64,000 nucleotides of DNA. Origin: Gracilaria gracilis (taxonomy: Eukaryota > Rhodophyta > Florideophyceae > Gracilariales > Gracilariaceae). A model generated the notes under the pieces. The model was given only the letters and a program-made list of their open reading frames with translations, ran no database searches and was not told the DNA's origin. The stretch spans positions 124,001 to 188,000 of the forward strand of contig JARGSG010000024.1 in the NCBI GenBank assembly GCA_030374805.1. Direction: 5' to 3'. Positions 18,720-30,017 of this stretch are shown here, piece by piece; the stretch's first letter is position 1; each line of letters starts with the position of its first letter. The position numbers and the translations under genes were made by a program.

Positions 18720-19736
18720 TTACTCATACGACCACGTTCGCACGCGATGGTCTCCCGACCCCGTCGCCACGATGTTGCCGCACGGATCGTGAGCCACGCT
18801 GATCACCGAATTGTTGTGTCCGTTCACCCGCACTGCCACATCATCCTTCCGCGCATCCCAAAACCTCACGCTGCGATCTTTGGACCCCGTCATGTACCAC
18901 CGCTCGTCCGGGCTCGCCGTCACACAAAGCACAAAGTCTTCATGCCCACGAAGCGTCCTCTCGCAGTGTCCGCGCGACGGGTCGCTCAAGTCCCACACCT
19001 TGGCCGTGCCGTCGAGAGAGCCCGATATCACGCAATTCTCCTCACCCGTGAACGACACACAGTAAACACTGTCGCTGTGACCCTCGTATTGACACACCAG
19101 CGCGCTCGTTTCTACGTCCCAAACTTTTATTGTCTTATCGAGGCAACCGGCAATAACGTGCTGCATCGACGCACTGATCGCCACTGACATGAAGCTCTCA
19201 TCTTTATCCTCACCCACAAGCGTACTCAACACCTTTCCACTTTCTAGCTCCCATAGCTTCAGTCCTCCTTCACAGTCCGCAGATGCTACAAACCGACTGT
19301 CACAACTCACATCCAACCCGCAAACGTAACCGCTGTGCTCGTCAAAAGTGTGCTCCACGCTGTTGTCAAGATAATTCCACACCTTCACGTTCTCTTCGCC
19401 CACTCCATCACTAGACGTCAGCACATATTCAAAATCTGGAGAAAAGCAAGCCGCCCGGCAATGGTTGTCAGGTCGCGTTGAAGCCGTGTCCGCAGCGCTA
19501 CTCATGCGCAGTGTACTCTCCAGTTCGCCTGTGCTGCTGTCGAAGATCCTTGCGCAGTGGTTGCCGCCTGCTATCAGCACTGCCCCATCGGGGCTGTATT
19601 GCACACAACACGCCGCGGAATGCATGAAGAACGTGTCAAGCGGCGCGATGTGAAACCCAACTTCACCATCTTCTTCCCCACCAACGAATGCGGTAACACT
19701 CCAGTCACCTTCACTCTGCGATGATGATAGCGCCAT
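18720..19736 (-). CDS. WD-only Tup1-like protein (paralogue A)
   Basis: The 338-residue protein consists of a seven-blade WD40 propeller close to that of the TUP1 gene at 25410, including SVYCVSFTGEENCVISGS, GHEDFVLCVTASPDERW and the ending VATGSGDHRVRTWSYE. It begins MALSSSQSEGDWSVTAF, matching the short DWSV segment just before the propeller in full-length Tup1. The N-terminal coiled coil that makes Tup1 tetramers and the Gln-rich middle are both absent. It may bind repressor partners without tetramerising, acting as a competitor or adaptor; this is inference. It is more diverged from TUP1 than paralogue B at 38458, especially in the first blades. Confidence 0.85.
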   Translation of the reverse strand: MALSSSQSEGDWSVTAFVGGEEDGEVGFHIAPLDTFFMHSAACCVQYSPDGAVLIAGGNHCARIFDSSTGELESTLRMSSAADTASTRPDNHCRAACFSPDFEYVLTSSDGVGEENVKVWNYLDNSVEHTFDEHSGYVCGLDVSCDSRFVASADCEGGLKLWELESGKVLSTLVGEDKDESFMSVAISASMQHVIAGCLDKTIKVWDVETSALVCQYEGHSDSVYCVSFTGEENCVISGSLDGTAKVWDLSDPSRGHCERTLRGHEDFVLCVTASPDERWYMTGSKDRSVRFWDARKDDVAVRVNGHNNSVISVAHDPCGNIVATGSGDHRVRTWSYE

Positions 19737-21096
19737 GACTTAATGACGAGCAACACTCTTCAACCCCGCGTTTTCGTTCGGTACGGCGCGGTGCTAGTAT
19801 CATGGGAGTAGCACTAGTCGTCAAGGCGCTACTCGAGAAAGAGAGCTTAAGTAGATGAGAAAGAGCGACGAGCAACAGCTTGAAACAGCTTCCTTATTAA
19901 TGATTCGATCCACACAGAATGAATATGTGATCTGGAGCAACGTAGACACTTCGAGCCCATTGCTTGTGCAACTTGTTGTCGTTCAGCCTACAACTAACGC
20001 CTACAGCTCGCGAGTCTCAAGAGTATATAGTTCGACGAAGATCATGGAGCGTGTGACTGTCGAATGTGCTTGCGAGCGGGTTCCAACCAAAAGGCGAGCG
20101 AACCACGAGCCGGGCTCTTGAGTGCGGTGGTGAAACTGTGGACTCTTTTTGAGTGTGGCCCGTAAGATGTCGTGTTATCCTACCGGACAAGATGGAAGCA
20201 GAATACGTAGAATAATTTGGTGAGCGATGCTTGTAGTGCGGTGCTTGAGAAGCACAGTCAAGCAAGCACAGTCCCAGCCGAGCGTTGTTGCTACCCATTG
20301 AATAAGCAGTATCATACCGATTCGTGGTGGAATTTGCAATCTGGGTAAGAAACGTCTACATCAACATTCTTTGCAGCAAGTAGGTCGGGGATGCCAATTG
20401 CACAATTTATCCATTCATGGCCCTGGAATCTGATCCATTCTACGCCCATAGGCGTCAATCGTGAACATTACTCTCGTTCGTTCTTCGCAACTCTCGATGT
20501 ACTCCAACTGGAACCCATTGGAATGTGCTGTGCCCTGCTCAGTTATGCAATGATCCACATCATATGATGCCAACTCAAACGCCACGAACGATTCCTTATG
20601 CACAGCATAGACTGTCGCGTCGGACAAGTGAGACCGCCGGGACAAGGCTCTTGGCACGTGGTCCATGAGAATCGTGCGCATTATAACCAAGTGTGAAAAT
20701 GGCAGGCAAGACTTGTTCACAGCAAGCACTCACTACTCGAGAACCAGAGCTCTCAAGGTGAAGAACGGGACTGGGAGGAGCAAATGAAAGTCTTCCATCA
20801 GGTGATCCCTTTTCACCACTGGAACATGAGGTGTATTCTCATCAAAAATTTGAGTGAAACCCTTTACCTGACGTTTTGAAAATTTGAAACATGCGCGCCC
20901 AGCTATACTGTAGAACGCAAGAAGTTCTTGCCAAGGATAGGGATAGGTACCGTTGGTAATCGTTGGTACGACGGCAACGCCTTCCAAAGGCATCGAAAGT
21001 TACCTTCGGTTCCGTTGTACCTTGACTGGCCATATTCTGAGCTGCAAGTGCTAGCTGCACGACTGCAGTGTCGCCCGCTTTCAAACCAACGCCACC
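19737..21096. promoter_or_regulatory. Divergent intergenic region, no confident gene
   Basis: This separates paralogue A (minus) from CAP-D3 (plus). Minus-strand frames at 20415-20729 and 20733-20993 have no recognisable domain, and the first lacks an early ATG. A near-copy of the GTACCGTTGGTAC motif, followed by a second CGTTGGTAC, lies at 20946-20969. The CAP-D3 start has a full GCCACCATGG context. Confidence 0.4.
20946..20969 (+). repeat. Near-copy of the GTACCGTTGGTAC motif
   Basis: GGTACCGTTGGTA is followed by ATCGTTGGTACG. It differs from the other three sites by one base in the core. It lies about 130 bp before the CAP-D3 start. Confidence 0.6.
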
Positions 21097-24000
21097 ATGG
21101 CTCGAGAACGCATGAACCCTCCGCCATCTTCAAGCCACGGCAACTCAGCAAACGATGAACCTGCTTCCGTTGACGAAAATGAACAAATAGATTCTATTGA
21201 TGAGCTTCGCATGGAATTAAGCTCACATACGAACGCATCACAACGTTCGTTTCAACGACAGCTCATTCAAAAAGTTCTGGACGTGTTGCAAACCTCTCCT
21301 TCGCCTAATCTCGTTATCAGCTGCGTTGCTTTATATTTCGAATTGTTATCAAGCTCTGCATCAGCTTTTGATCACTATTGCTTCGATACCTGCCTGTGTA
21401 ATATATCCCATGTTTTGAAGTCGAAGTTCCTTCATACATGCCCCGTTTCCGACAAGAAGCAGTTCCAAGCTATATGGATGACATTCACCAAACTTGTTCG
21501 ATCTAATGCTTTTAACATTGCTGACCATTCAGTGGCTCATCTTATCATCACAGCGTTTTCCAACGTTCTACAACATGGGAATTGCACCATTTTACAACAC
21601 GGTGTGGCTGGTACCACGTGCTTAGTAGAGTCGTCCTCTGCGCAACTGTTCGTTGTCAATATTATCTATAAGGCTCTGCTCCCGCTTGTTTCGCAATGCC
21701 TACCCACGCCCAACCGGAATGCATTGATCAAGGTATTGATCACTGTGGCCGACCGTGAGTCTCTCTGGTTAACGTCTGAGCAGCATCATGCATCGAGTCC
21801 ATCTACCACGCCGGAGCAATCAGACCATTTGGATTTGCCCTGTCCCATCCTCAGGTTTCTGCAAATCGTATGCATTAGAGCACCTGAAAAGGCTGAGAAT
21901 CGTAATAATGTCGCTCGGGTCATCGAACAAGTTCTTGTCACGAGGAGCCACACATGCATTAATAGATATCGGCAGTTTCTGCTCAAAACTTGTTGCCATT
22001 CACTATTATCGGTCCGGCTGCTGTCTTTGCAAACTTTAGCCTCTCTTGCACAGATTGAAGACGAAAATCGATCCATGGAAGCGCTTTTGAACGTTTTGTC
22101 CGCCTTGCGAAGTCGGGCTAATGATCGCGTGGCGAATGTGAGGGCAAAAGCGTTGAGTTGCCTTTTGGACGTTTTCCGCTCTCTTCCTCTTCACCAATGC
22201 AAAAAGGTACTTGACAGCCACGCAGAAAAGACGATTCAAACTCTTTGTTTGAGAATCCGGGACGACAAATCTAGGGTTCGTCGAAACGCTGTTGATCTTT
22301 TGGGATTCATATGTACCCAGTCTATAAAAATTTCCGATGACTTTCAACCCATGGATATAGAAGGGAAACTCCACCATCAAGCAACGAAAATGGATGATAA
22401 TGAGATTTCTGGTGAGGAACGAAAACAGCTAGGTATTGTCGAGCTTTGCGAAAGCATCAAGCATCGCTGCTCGGATGCTTCGGGAGTCGTCAGACAGATC
22501 GCAATGAAGCATCTGACCGCAATACTCCTTACGATAGCTTCCTCATCAGCTCAAACACACCTACAAGCAGTTCTTCGTCTCTGGGTTGAAGGTGTACTTC
22601 CTCTAATGAACGACACGGATTCGCGCTGTCACGAGTTGTGCTTGACTACAGTAAACACGGTGTTTCTCAAAGGCATTGGGGCCGAGCAAAAAACATCGAG
22701 GAGCATATCGGATTCCGAAAAGCATCTCTCGGAACTTTTGTTGCGTGAGATTGGGGAAGAGCAAGAGCGGCGCAATGATTTAATGCGTAAGGCTTTGGTC
22801 ACCATGTGCAAAAGGAATGTATTGGGATTATCTCAACTTGATTACATTTCAGGTCTTCTGAAGAACGGGGAATTGGAAGTGGATGAACATGTCAGAGCTG
22901 GATCATGGATTGTGATTGAAGCTGTGTCACTCAGTGGAAAGGACAAAGACGTAATTCGTTCCATCGGCCAGAAAGTCCTGCTTGCTGAAATTGTTTCGAA
23001 ACAGAATGCTACTGCATGTTCTACGGCAGCGAATCTAGCGAAGGTGATGGATTCGAAAACGAAAAGTGCTTTGCAAGCGTATTGTACAAAGGTTCTTTTT
23101 CCTAGGAAGACATTTCAGGAGTCTTGGAAGAAAAGTGAGTTCATTAGCTCCGTCGCTGAGCTTCTCGGCGTGCTTTCAAACGAAATTGGAGATGAGCTTC
23201 TAGAACAATGTGAAGCGTTTATCGTTGAAAAAGAAAACGGCTTTGATGATAGAACGACTTTGGCTCTTCTCCATATCATTGGTAACGCATGCGTATACTT
23301 CCGACTGAAGAAGACCCCTCCGGCTGCTGTGATAACCTTTGTCGAAGCGATGACAAGCAACGTTCAAACATCATCTACTCAACGGGCCGTGGCTATAACG
23401 ACTCTTGGCAAACTATGTCTTGTTGAAGGTTTTGACGAATCTTCAGCGCCATCAAGAACGGACAGTGACAAACCTAGGAAATCAAAGGTGCTTGGGGAAT
23501 CTCTCACAAGGCGTTTGCTTTCAATTTTTGTTCATGAGCTGGATAACGCGACGAGTAGTGCCACAAGAAACAATGCAGTTGTGGTTCTATGTGACTTGTG
23601 TCGTCACTACACGGCGGTTGTTCAACCATTCGTTCCCCGGTTGGGTTCCCTTTTCATGGATTCATCAGAGTTTGTGAGGGTTCAAGTGATTTCATCTTTG
23701 GTGGATCTTCTTCAGCAGGATTACATCAAGATAAGGACAGGACCACTGTTTTATCATATTGCCTTGGCACTGCTCGACTCATGCAACACAGTTCGTTCCA
23801 CAGCAGAATATGCTCTGTTACGCATAATAAGTGCGAAGAACCCTTCCTTACTCGCTGTTTCTTTCGTTGAACTAATTTTCGTACTGAACGACTGCTCGGA
23901 GGGTGGGACTTACAATAATTTTGTGAAGGGTTCTCAAAGGAGCTACGCAGCATATATGGGATTGCACGACGAAGGGAAGCGACACTTGATATACAATGTG

Positions 24001-24510
24001 TTTCTGCAGGGAATTAGCCTCGAGCATCGGCTGCGTCTTGCAGGTCGATTACGTGCTGATGTGATATGCAACGTGTTGGATGAGAAACTAGAGTTTTCAA
24101 AATCGTGCGTGCAACGTGTTGTTGAAGATGTGCTGCATGTGCTCATGACACAACGTTTAAATCCGTTCGCCAAAGTACGCAAACCAAACGAGAAGTGCGT
24201 GGAGGATGTTGGTGATGAAGAGTTGGAAAGAAGTGAAGATGGTTCGTCACAACAGATGCACGATTGTGAGAGCAAGAAAAGAGCGTTGTTGAAGAAGGTT
24301 CAAGAATGTGAGCTTCGGGACGCTCTAATACCGTGTCTCCTTGAGCTTCGTTTGTTCTTAGAAAAACGGCGATCGCCAATGATCAAGAATGTAATGGAAT
24401 GTGTATGCACTCTTTTGTACCCCCACCGCGAATCACTGGGCGTGATAATCGAAGACTGCGTGGTTCGATCAGAGATAGAGCATCAAATGCTGAGCGGGCG
24501 TGATACGTGA
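21097..24510 (+). CDS. NCAPD3: Condensin-II subunit CAP-D3
   Basis: This is a HEAT-repeat subunit of condensin II, which compacts mitotic chromosomes. The protein has 1137 residues. Helical repeats fill residues 30-800. The conserved Cnd1 block is at about 820-970, with TRNNAVVVLCDLCRHYTAVV, FVRVQVISSLVDLLQQD and STAEYALLRIISAKNPSLLA. That block matches CAP-D3 better than CAP-D2, notably in the NN-VV-CDLC and FVELIFVLNDC parts. It is shorter than animal CAP-D3 (about 1500 residues); the disordered C-terminal tail is reduced. The gene is intronless and its start has an ideal GCCACCATGG context. Confidence 0.88.
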   Translation: MARERMNPPPSSSHGNSANDEPASVDENEQIDSIDELRMELSSHTNASQRSFQRQLIQKVLDVLQTSPSPNLVISCVALYFELLSSSASAFDHYCFDTCLCNISHVLKSKFLHTCPVSDKKQFQAIWMTFTKLVRSNAFNIADHSVAHLIITAFSNVLQHGNCTILQHGVAGTTCLVESSSAQLFVVNIIYKALLPLVSQCLPTPNRNALIKVLITVADRESLWLTSEQHHASSPSTTPEQSDHLDLPCPILRFLQIVCIRAPEKAENRNNVARVIEQVLVTRSHTCINRYRQFLLKTCCHSLLSVRLLSLQTLASLAQIEDENRSMEALLNVLSALRSRANDRVANVRAKALSCLLDVFRSLPLHQCKKVLDSHAEKTIQTLCLRIRDDKSRVRRNAVDLLGFICTQSIKISDDFQPMDIEGKLHHQATKMDDNEISGEERKQLGIVELCESIKHRCSDASGVVRQIAMKHLTAILLTIASSSAQTHLQAVLRLWVEGVLPLMNDTDSRCHELCLTTVNTVFLKGIGAEQKTSRSISDSEKHLSELLLREIGEEQERRNDLMRKALVTMCKRNVLGLSQLDYISGLLKNGELEVDEHVRAGSWIVIEAVSLSGKDKDVIRSIGQKVLLAEIVSKQNATACSTAANLAKVMDSKTKSALQAYCTKVLFPRKTFQESWKKSEFISSVAELLGVLSNEIGDELLEQCEAFIVEKENGFDDRTTLALLHIIGNACVYFRLKKTPPAAVITFVEAMTSNVQTSSTQRAVAITTLGKLCLVEGFDESSAPSRTDSDKPRKSKVLGESLTRRLLSIFVHELDNATSSATRNNAVVVLCDLCRHYTAVVQPFVPRLGSLFMDSSEFVRVQVISSLVDLLQQDYIKIRTGPLFYHIALALLDSCNTVRSTAEYALLRIISAKNPSLLAVSFVELIFVLNDCSEGGTYNNFVKGSQRSYAAYMGLHDEGKRHLIYNVFLQGISLEHRLRLAGRLRADVICNVLDEKLEFSKSCVQRVVEDVLHVLMTQRLNPFAKVRKPNEKCVEDVGDEELERSEDGSSQQMHDCESKKRALLKKVQECELRDALIPCLLELRLFLEKRRSPMIKNVMECVCTLLYPHRESLGVIIEDCVVRSEIEHQMLSGRDT

Positions 24511-25409
24511 AGGCGACAGCTCAAGGCGATGAGATGAGAGTGAAATGTTTATGTTTGTAACTACGGTACTGTACTGTACTGTTACGGAGCAGTTTTGGGT
24601 TGGTGGCGTGACATGTGCGGTGACGTAATGTACCGTTGGTACATGTTGCGATCGAATACAGGAAGTGGTGCATGCATCATCATTGTGGTGCATGATGGAT
24701 AATGTTAGATACCTGTTCACTGAAACAGTGTTGAGTGCCAAGCCATCACGCATGATGGCACTCTGCTTCCTTGTTGTGATTGCGGTGCGGTGAGAAAAAG
24801 CAATTTGTATTCGTCGAATAAACGGCGCCGCAACCGGCGCTCGCAAGACCGCCCGACTTGGGCCCCCACCTCACACGAGACCACTCATGGAAAATGAAGT
24901 GGAGTGCGGCGGAAGACATCTATTCTATGTGCGTTTTCTGTATCAAAATTGCACAAAATGACGCGTAACACGCAACAGCAACGGCACAACAATCCACTCG
25001 TGAGACAAGGGTATGGTGACCGACTCCCCAACCTGCACACCTCCCCCTTCCATGCAGCGCGTGACTGCATCAACTGCTGCTGTACCGTACAACAGACACA
25101 GCAGAGCAATATATCCAACTCCAGCCCCGCCGTCGTCGTGCGCACAAATTGATGCATAGTATATATATATTCATACGTTCCGCCCATTATTCTCAACGAA
25201 AATCATTTTGGCGTTTGCCTGTGAGGGGGCTCCTTACCACTTATCTTTCTCTCTGCAACCAACAACACAAGCTTAACTCTTCAAATAAAACGTGCAATGT
25301 ACACAGAAAAGCTGAATCACCACCAACGCTCATGCTTGCTGGTGCTTTACGTACGCCTAAATAAAAACAAAAGTAACGCCTCTGCCACACTCTCTCGTAC
25401 CTTCTTTAC
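24511..25409. other. Convergent intergenic region with one inverted-repeat motif
   Basis: This lies between the ends of CAP-D3 (plus) and TUP1 (minus). It contains GTACTGTACTGTACTGTTAC near 24565, the exact 13-bp motif at 24630-24642 and a TA-rich run near 25158. No gene is supported. Confidence 0.5.
24630..24642 (+). repeat. GTACCGTTGGTAC motif, exact copy
   Basis: The arms GTACC and GGTAC surround GTT; the flanks extend the pairing to ATGTACC/GGTACAT. It lies 120 bp after the CAP-D3 stop. Confidence 0.75.
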
Positions 25410-27399
25410 CTAATATGTCTGATAGCTCCACGTCCTAGCCCGACAATCACCTGACCCCGTGGCCATGGTCAGTCTCACGGGGTTATGCGCAATGCTGATC
25501 ACAGAGTTCTTGTGGCCTTGAAGAGTGACGGACATGTTCGGTTGTCGCGGGTCCCAGAACTGAACAGTACGATCTTTCGAACCAGAGATGAGCCATCTGC
25601 CATCCGGACTAAATGTCACAGACAACACAAAGTCTTTATGCCCCGAGAACGAGTACCTGCATTGGTTGGACATCTGCGACGAAGCGGCAACATCCCACAA
25701 CTTGAGAGTCTTGTCGAGTGAGCCGGACAGAATTAATCGCCCGTCGGGCGAAAACGCAACCGAGTACACAGAATCCTTGTGCCCTTCAAACTGCCGAACT
25801 AATCGACCTGATTCCACATCCCATACTCTCACATACTTATCGAGTGATCCTGCAGCCACATGTTGGCTGGTTGGACTGATGGAAACGGATGTAATGCCAT
25901 CGGTGGGCCCAAAGTCGCCACCCAGAGTAGATATTAGAGCGCCGGTTTCTAAACTCCACAACTTTGCTCGCTTATCCCCGGAGCCCGAAATGATAAACTG
26001 ACTATTTGCACTTGCATCCACGGAATAAATATCGGTAGCGTGTCCCACAAGCTTATGTTTAACAGTTCGACTCCGCACGTCCCAAACCTTCACGACGTGA
26101 TCCTCTGCGCCTGTAATCAGCCAGTTGCCGTCGGGCGAAAAGCAAACCGCCCGCACGTAGCTGTCTTGGGTGGGCATCTCCGGTGGGTTGGGACCGGTGT
26201 CCTTGGCGAAGGTAGCCATCTTCTGGCCCGTTTGCGCATCAAAAATGTCCGCAGAACGATTGGAACCAGTAGCAAGGTACGCTCCATCCCAGCTGTAGCG
26301 CACGCAACACACCACCGAGACATGTGGAAGAGTATGTTGCAAGCTGATCTTCATGTTCACTTTGGACCCATTTGGCGAGCGTGCAGTGCTGACAGACCAG
26401 TCGTTCTCCATGTGCATAGGATGCTGTGAATGCATCGAGAGATGGTGAGGCTGTGGCCCAAGTTGTGTGACGCCCATTATTGGTCGATGACGGTATGGGT
26501 GCTGCGAAAGCGGCGCTTGTGGGTTCATGGTAGAGCCCATCATGGGCCCTGCCGGACCCCTAGCCGGAACATGGGAACCGGCATTCATGGGGTACTCTTT
26601 CTTAAACCCCAGTTGCTGCATCATCTCTTCCTGAGTGGGTCCGTTTGTCATCATATTTATGTTATGTACCTTTGCCGGTTGCGGCGGTGCCAGAGTGCGA
26701 GGAGCAGCGTTCTGCGGCGCGTTTGGCATAATCGGCGGGATGGAAGACGGGGCGGATCCCAACGTGCCGGGAGAAGGAAGCGGCAAAGAGTTGTGCGGTG
26801 GTTGCGCCGACGCATGCGCGTCCGGCGCTTGAAGGCGAGGGAACTTGAGGTGGTGAGCTTGTGAAAGAGAAGGTTGCTGCGATGGTTGCTGATGTTGTTG
26901 TTGTTGTTGTTGCTGTTGCTGTTGCTGCTGTTGCTGCGCCTGCTGTTGTTGTTGCGCCTGCTGTTGTTGCTGCGCCTGCTGTTGGTGCTGGAGGGGATGA
27001 CTAGCCGGCTGCATCGGGTGCGCCGAGTGCGGGGAGTGCGAAGGGAGAAGGGGGTGCTTTTGGTGTTGTTGAGGGTGCTGCATGGCAACCATGTGCGGCT
27101 GATCTATGGATCGCGAAACGGGAAAGGAAGCATGAAGCGACGGCGAGTAGGACGGCATGGCGGCCGAAGCATCGGCAACAATCTGCGTTCTGGCAGGCGG
27201 AATCGGCGCGGTGAGCTTGGGCTGCGACGGGCGAGCGGCCATGGCAGGCACGTCGGTAGGCTTTTGCATGTTGGCGACGGGCGAATGATGCGGCGGCGCC
27301 GAGTGCGGCACCGGATGCGACGGCAGCTGCGGCGGCGGCGCTTCCGACGCGTGCGGCGACGCGTGCGGCGGAGCGGGCTGCTGCTGCTGTGGCGGCTGC

Positions 27400-27447
<48 letters not shown>

Positions 27448-27851
27448 TGCTGCTGCGCAGCCGAAGTCGGCACGGCAGCGCCCACGGAGGGGGAGGGATT
27501 GGAGGCGGCATGGGCCTTGAGTCGGACGATTTCGGAGTCATACTGCTCCTTGATGATTTGGTGCTTGCGCTCAAGCTCCTCCAAGGCGCGCTCCATGTTG
27601 TTGAGTTCGACGAGCTGGTGCTCCACCTTGCGCTGATACTCCTCGCGCACGGAGCGGAAGCCCTTGTTCTCCGACACGACGGCGTCATACTCGGCGCGAA
27701 GCTGCTCCAGCAGCTCGGCGTAGCGCACGGGTTGGCGGTCGGGGTTGGTGGGCACGGCGTGCACGGGCGCGGCGGACAGCGCGTGCGGCACGACGCGCGG
27801 CTGCGACGACGGCGGCAGCAGCTGCTGCGAGTGCTGCTGCGCGGAGTTCAT
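25410..27851 (-). CDS. TUP1: Tup1-type transcriptional corepressor, full length
   Basis: This is a general corepressor that binds DNA-binding repressors and histones, usually with Ssn6/Cyc8. The 813-residue protein has the Tup1 N-terminal tetramerising coiled coil at about residues 42-113 (RYAELLEQLRAEYDAVVSE, LEELERKHQIIKEQYDSEI). A long Gln/Pro/His-rich middle with poly-Gln runs near 132-150 and 285-325 follows, then a seven-blade WD40 propeller from about 490 to the end (HKDSVYSVAFSPDGRLILSG, GHKDFVLSVTFSPDGRW). The CAG/CTG runs make it a likely length-variable locus. It is the only complete member of the local family; two WD-only genes and one fossil lie within 30 kb on the same strand. 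A C-rich tract precedes the ATG. Confidence 0.95.
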
Positions 27852-28814
27852 GGCGTGCGGGGCGGACGAACGAACGGGGGGAGGGGGAGGGGGGGGGGGG
27901 GGGGGGGGGCGACGGAGGGACGCGGAAGTGCGGGGGCCGCACGGCGGAAGAAGGTAAATGCGCGGCGAGACGATTTACAGTGTACGAGGACGGACGCGAG
28001 CGATCGTGCACAGCGCCGCGAACCAAGCGGGGCGTGGGCGGCAGAGGCGGGCGCGGGCGAGGCGCGCGGCGCGGAAGGCAAAGCGGGGCCGTGAAGCGAA
28101 GCGCGGAGCGAAAGCGGGCGCTCGCGCGACGGGGGGGGGGAGGGGGGGGGGGGGGGGGGGGCGGGACGAAGCGACGAGGCGACGAAGGAGAAGAGAGAGA
28201 GAGAGAGCGGCAAGGAGAGAGAGAGAGCAGCGTAGCGCGTTGAAAGCGTCGCGCGCGAAGGGAAGGCGCGCGTTATATAAATGGCGCGACGTCACACTGG
28301 GAGCGGCGAGTGCAAAAAAAAAGGCGCCCAGAGAAAGGGGCACAGCGAACAACGCGCATACACTGACGAACGGCTGCACGGCGGCGCAGCGCGTCGACGC
28401 GCACGCGCGCGCACGCGGAGAGCGGCGAGCAAAGCGAGCGCGCACGCGCGCCGCGCACGCCTGCAACGCGCACAGCAAGCGCAGGCGGCGCGCGCGAGTG
28501 CGCGCGGCGGCGGAGGCGGCGGGTGAGCGAAGCGAGCACACGCACGCGCCACACGCGCGGCGCAGCGGCTCGACGCACCGCCGCACGCAGCGCGCGCGCG
28601 CACGCGCAACACGTGCAGCGGGGGGGTGGTGCGCGCGCCGCACGTGTGGTTTTGCAAAATTTGCATACGTAAAATTATGAGAGCGGGCGCACAAAGCGCA
28701 GCCACGCAACGCCGACACAGCTTTGCTCACGCGTCACACACGCGGCGAACGGGCGCTTTAATTTGCAGCGCGCTGTCAGCCGGCGCCCGCGAAATAAGAA
28801 AAACGGTGCAGTAG
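27852..28814 (-). promoter_or_regulatory. TUP1 upstream region with G/C homopolymers and a TATA-like box
   Basis: Read on the minus strand, two poly-C tracts (complement of 27880-27909 and 28131-28161) lie before the TUP1 ATG. The box TTATATAA at 28272-28279 reads almost the same on both strands and could set the TUP1 start about 420 bp upstream of the ATG; GACGTCAC is next to it. Beyond 28370 the DNA is CG/CA alternation. No gene is supported here. Confidence 0.5.
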
Positions 28815-30017
28815 TTAGTGTGCCACGTGTGGCGCGTGGCCACCGGTACACGTTTGCGGCGCCTCCGCCAGTCGCACGTCGCTTACCACCACTTTGGAGC
28901 AGCGCGCGCTGTCGCTGTCGGCGGCAAAGCGCACGCTCTTGACGCTGCGCGGCGCTGCCGGCGGCGGCGACGATGGCGACGGCGGCGGCGACGACGGCGG
29001 CGGCGACGACGGCGGCGGCGACGGCGTGCGCGCTCGCTGCGGCGCAGCGTCGCCGTCGCGCTGCTGCAGCTCCTGCTGCAGGCGCCGGTTGAGCTCGCGC
29101 ACGCGATCGGCCGTGGTGCGCCGGCGCGCGTGCGAGCCGCCGTCGCGTTGGTTCGTCACGCGCATCAGATGCGTCAGCAAGTCGCGCACCACCGCGTCGC
29201 CCGCATGGCGCCGCATGTGCAGGGCGTGTCGGCTCACCTGTAGCGCCTCCTGCGCGATGCTTGGGTGCAGTTGGTGCCGTTGCTGGAGCACGCGACGCAT
29301 GCCGCTCTCCAGCGCGAGCCACAGCGCGTTCACGTCGTCGCTCGCGCGCTGTCGCACCGCCTGCACGCTGCAGCTGCGACGCGTGCACTCGTCGCACTGC
29401 TCCACGCTGTGTACCACGTCGTTGGCGCATTGTACCGTGTACAAGCCCACCGCTAGCAGATGCACTACCGTGTCCACGCGCGAGTGTTGAAGCGCGTCCA
29501 CTATGTCGGCGCTGTGTGCATCGTCCACGCGCATCACCACATGGCGCATGTTCACCAGCTGCAGCAGGTAGCGCGAAAACGTTTTCACCACTACCGAAAC
29601 ATCATGTCGTCCGTTGCCGTCCACAAACGGCGCCTTGTCCAGCACCAAACGCTGCTCATACACGCTTTGAAGCAGCCGCCCATTCATGCCCGATTCGTTC
29701 ACAATGTGAGCGTACAGTAACAAACACCGAATCACAACCATGCCGTCATTGCGACCGAGCGTATCCTTGAGACAAGCCAACAAAACCAGCGCCGCGCTAC
29801 GTCCAAACCGCCACGCCGCGTGCTCGTCGTCGCATGCGCCAACCTTCTTGACAAAGCTCACGATCGCGTCGCAGCGCTCGCGCGACAGCCGCTCATCCCT
29901 GGTGAACAGTCGCACCGCGCGCCGCACTCTCATCGACAGCAGCCACCAATTGGAACCCAACTCCGAATGCGAACGCTTCTTCGCAACAAGCGGCTGCCCA
30001 TGGACGTGCGCCGCCAT
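28815..30017 (-). CDS. Unknown protein, helical with Pro/Ser-rich tail
   Basis: The frame from the first ATG (30015-30017, MAAHVHGQPLVAKKRSHSE) gives 400 residues. The first 300 look like a helical fold rich in Leu, Val, Arg and His (for example RFGRSAALVLLACLKDTLGR and GMVVIRCLLLYAHIVNESG), possibly armadillo- or TPR-like. A basic helix (about 305-335) and a PSPPPSSPPPSS-type tail follow. I do not recognise the family. Length, a single frame and the position between two promoters support a real gene. The open frame continues upstream of the ATG, but only from a non-ATG codon. GC-rich third positions resemble TIM23 next door. Confidence 0.65.
   Translation of the reverse strand: MAAHVHGQPLVAKKRSHSELGSNWWLLSMRVRRAVRLFTRDERLSRERCDAIVSFVKKVGACDDEHAAWRFGRSAALVLLACLKDTLGRNDGMVVIRCLLLYAHIVNESGMNGRLLQSVYEQRLVLDKAPFVDGNGRHDVSVVVKTFSRYLLQLVNMRHVVMRVDDAHSADIVDALQHSRVDTVVHLLAVGLYTVQCANDVVHSVEQCDECTRRSCSVQAVRQRASDDVNALWLALESGMRRVLQQRHQLHPSIAQEALQVSRHALHMRRHAGDAVVRDLLTHLMRVTNQRDGGSHARRRTTADRVRELNRRLQQELQQRDGDAAPQRARTPSPPPSSPPPSSPPPSPSSPPPAAPRSVKSVRFAADSDSARCSKVVVSDVRLAEAPQTCTGGHAPHVAH

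Noticed and set aside
20415-20993. Two minus-strand frames as a spliced gene
   Set aside because: No convincing donor/acceptor pair joins them, the first lacks an early ATG and no domain is visible.
26874-28094. 406-residue plus-strand frame opposite TUP1
   Set aside because: It is Leu/Arg-rich because it mirrors the CAG/CTG runs and GC-rich coding DNA of TUP1 on the other strand.
27880-28161. Poly-G tracts as possible telomere or quadruplex array
   Set aside because: Pure homopolymers without a telomeric unit; they fit the pattern of pyrimidine tracts before genes on the minus strand.
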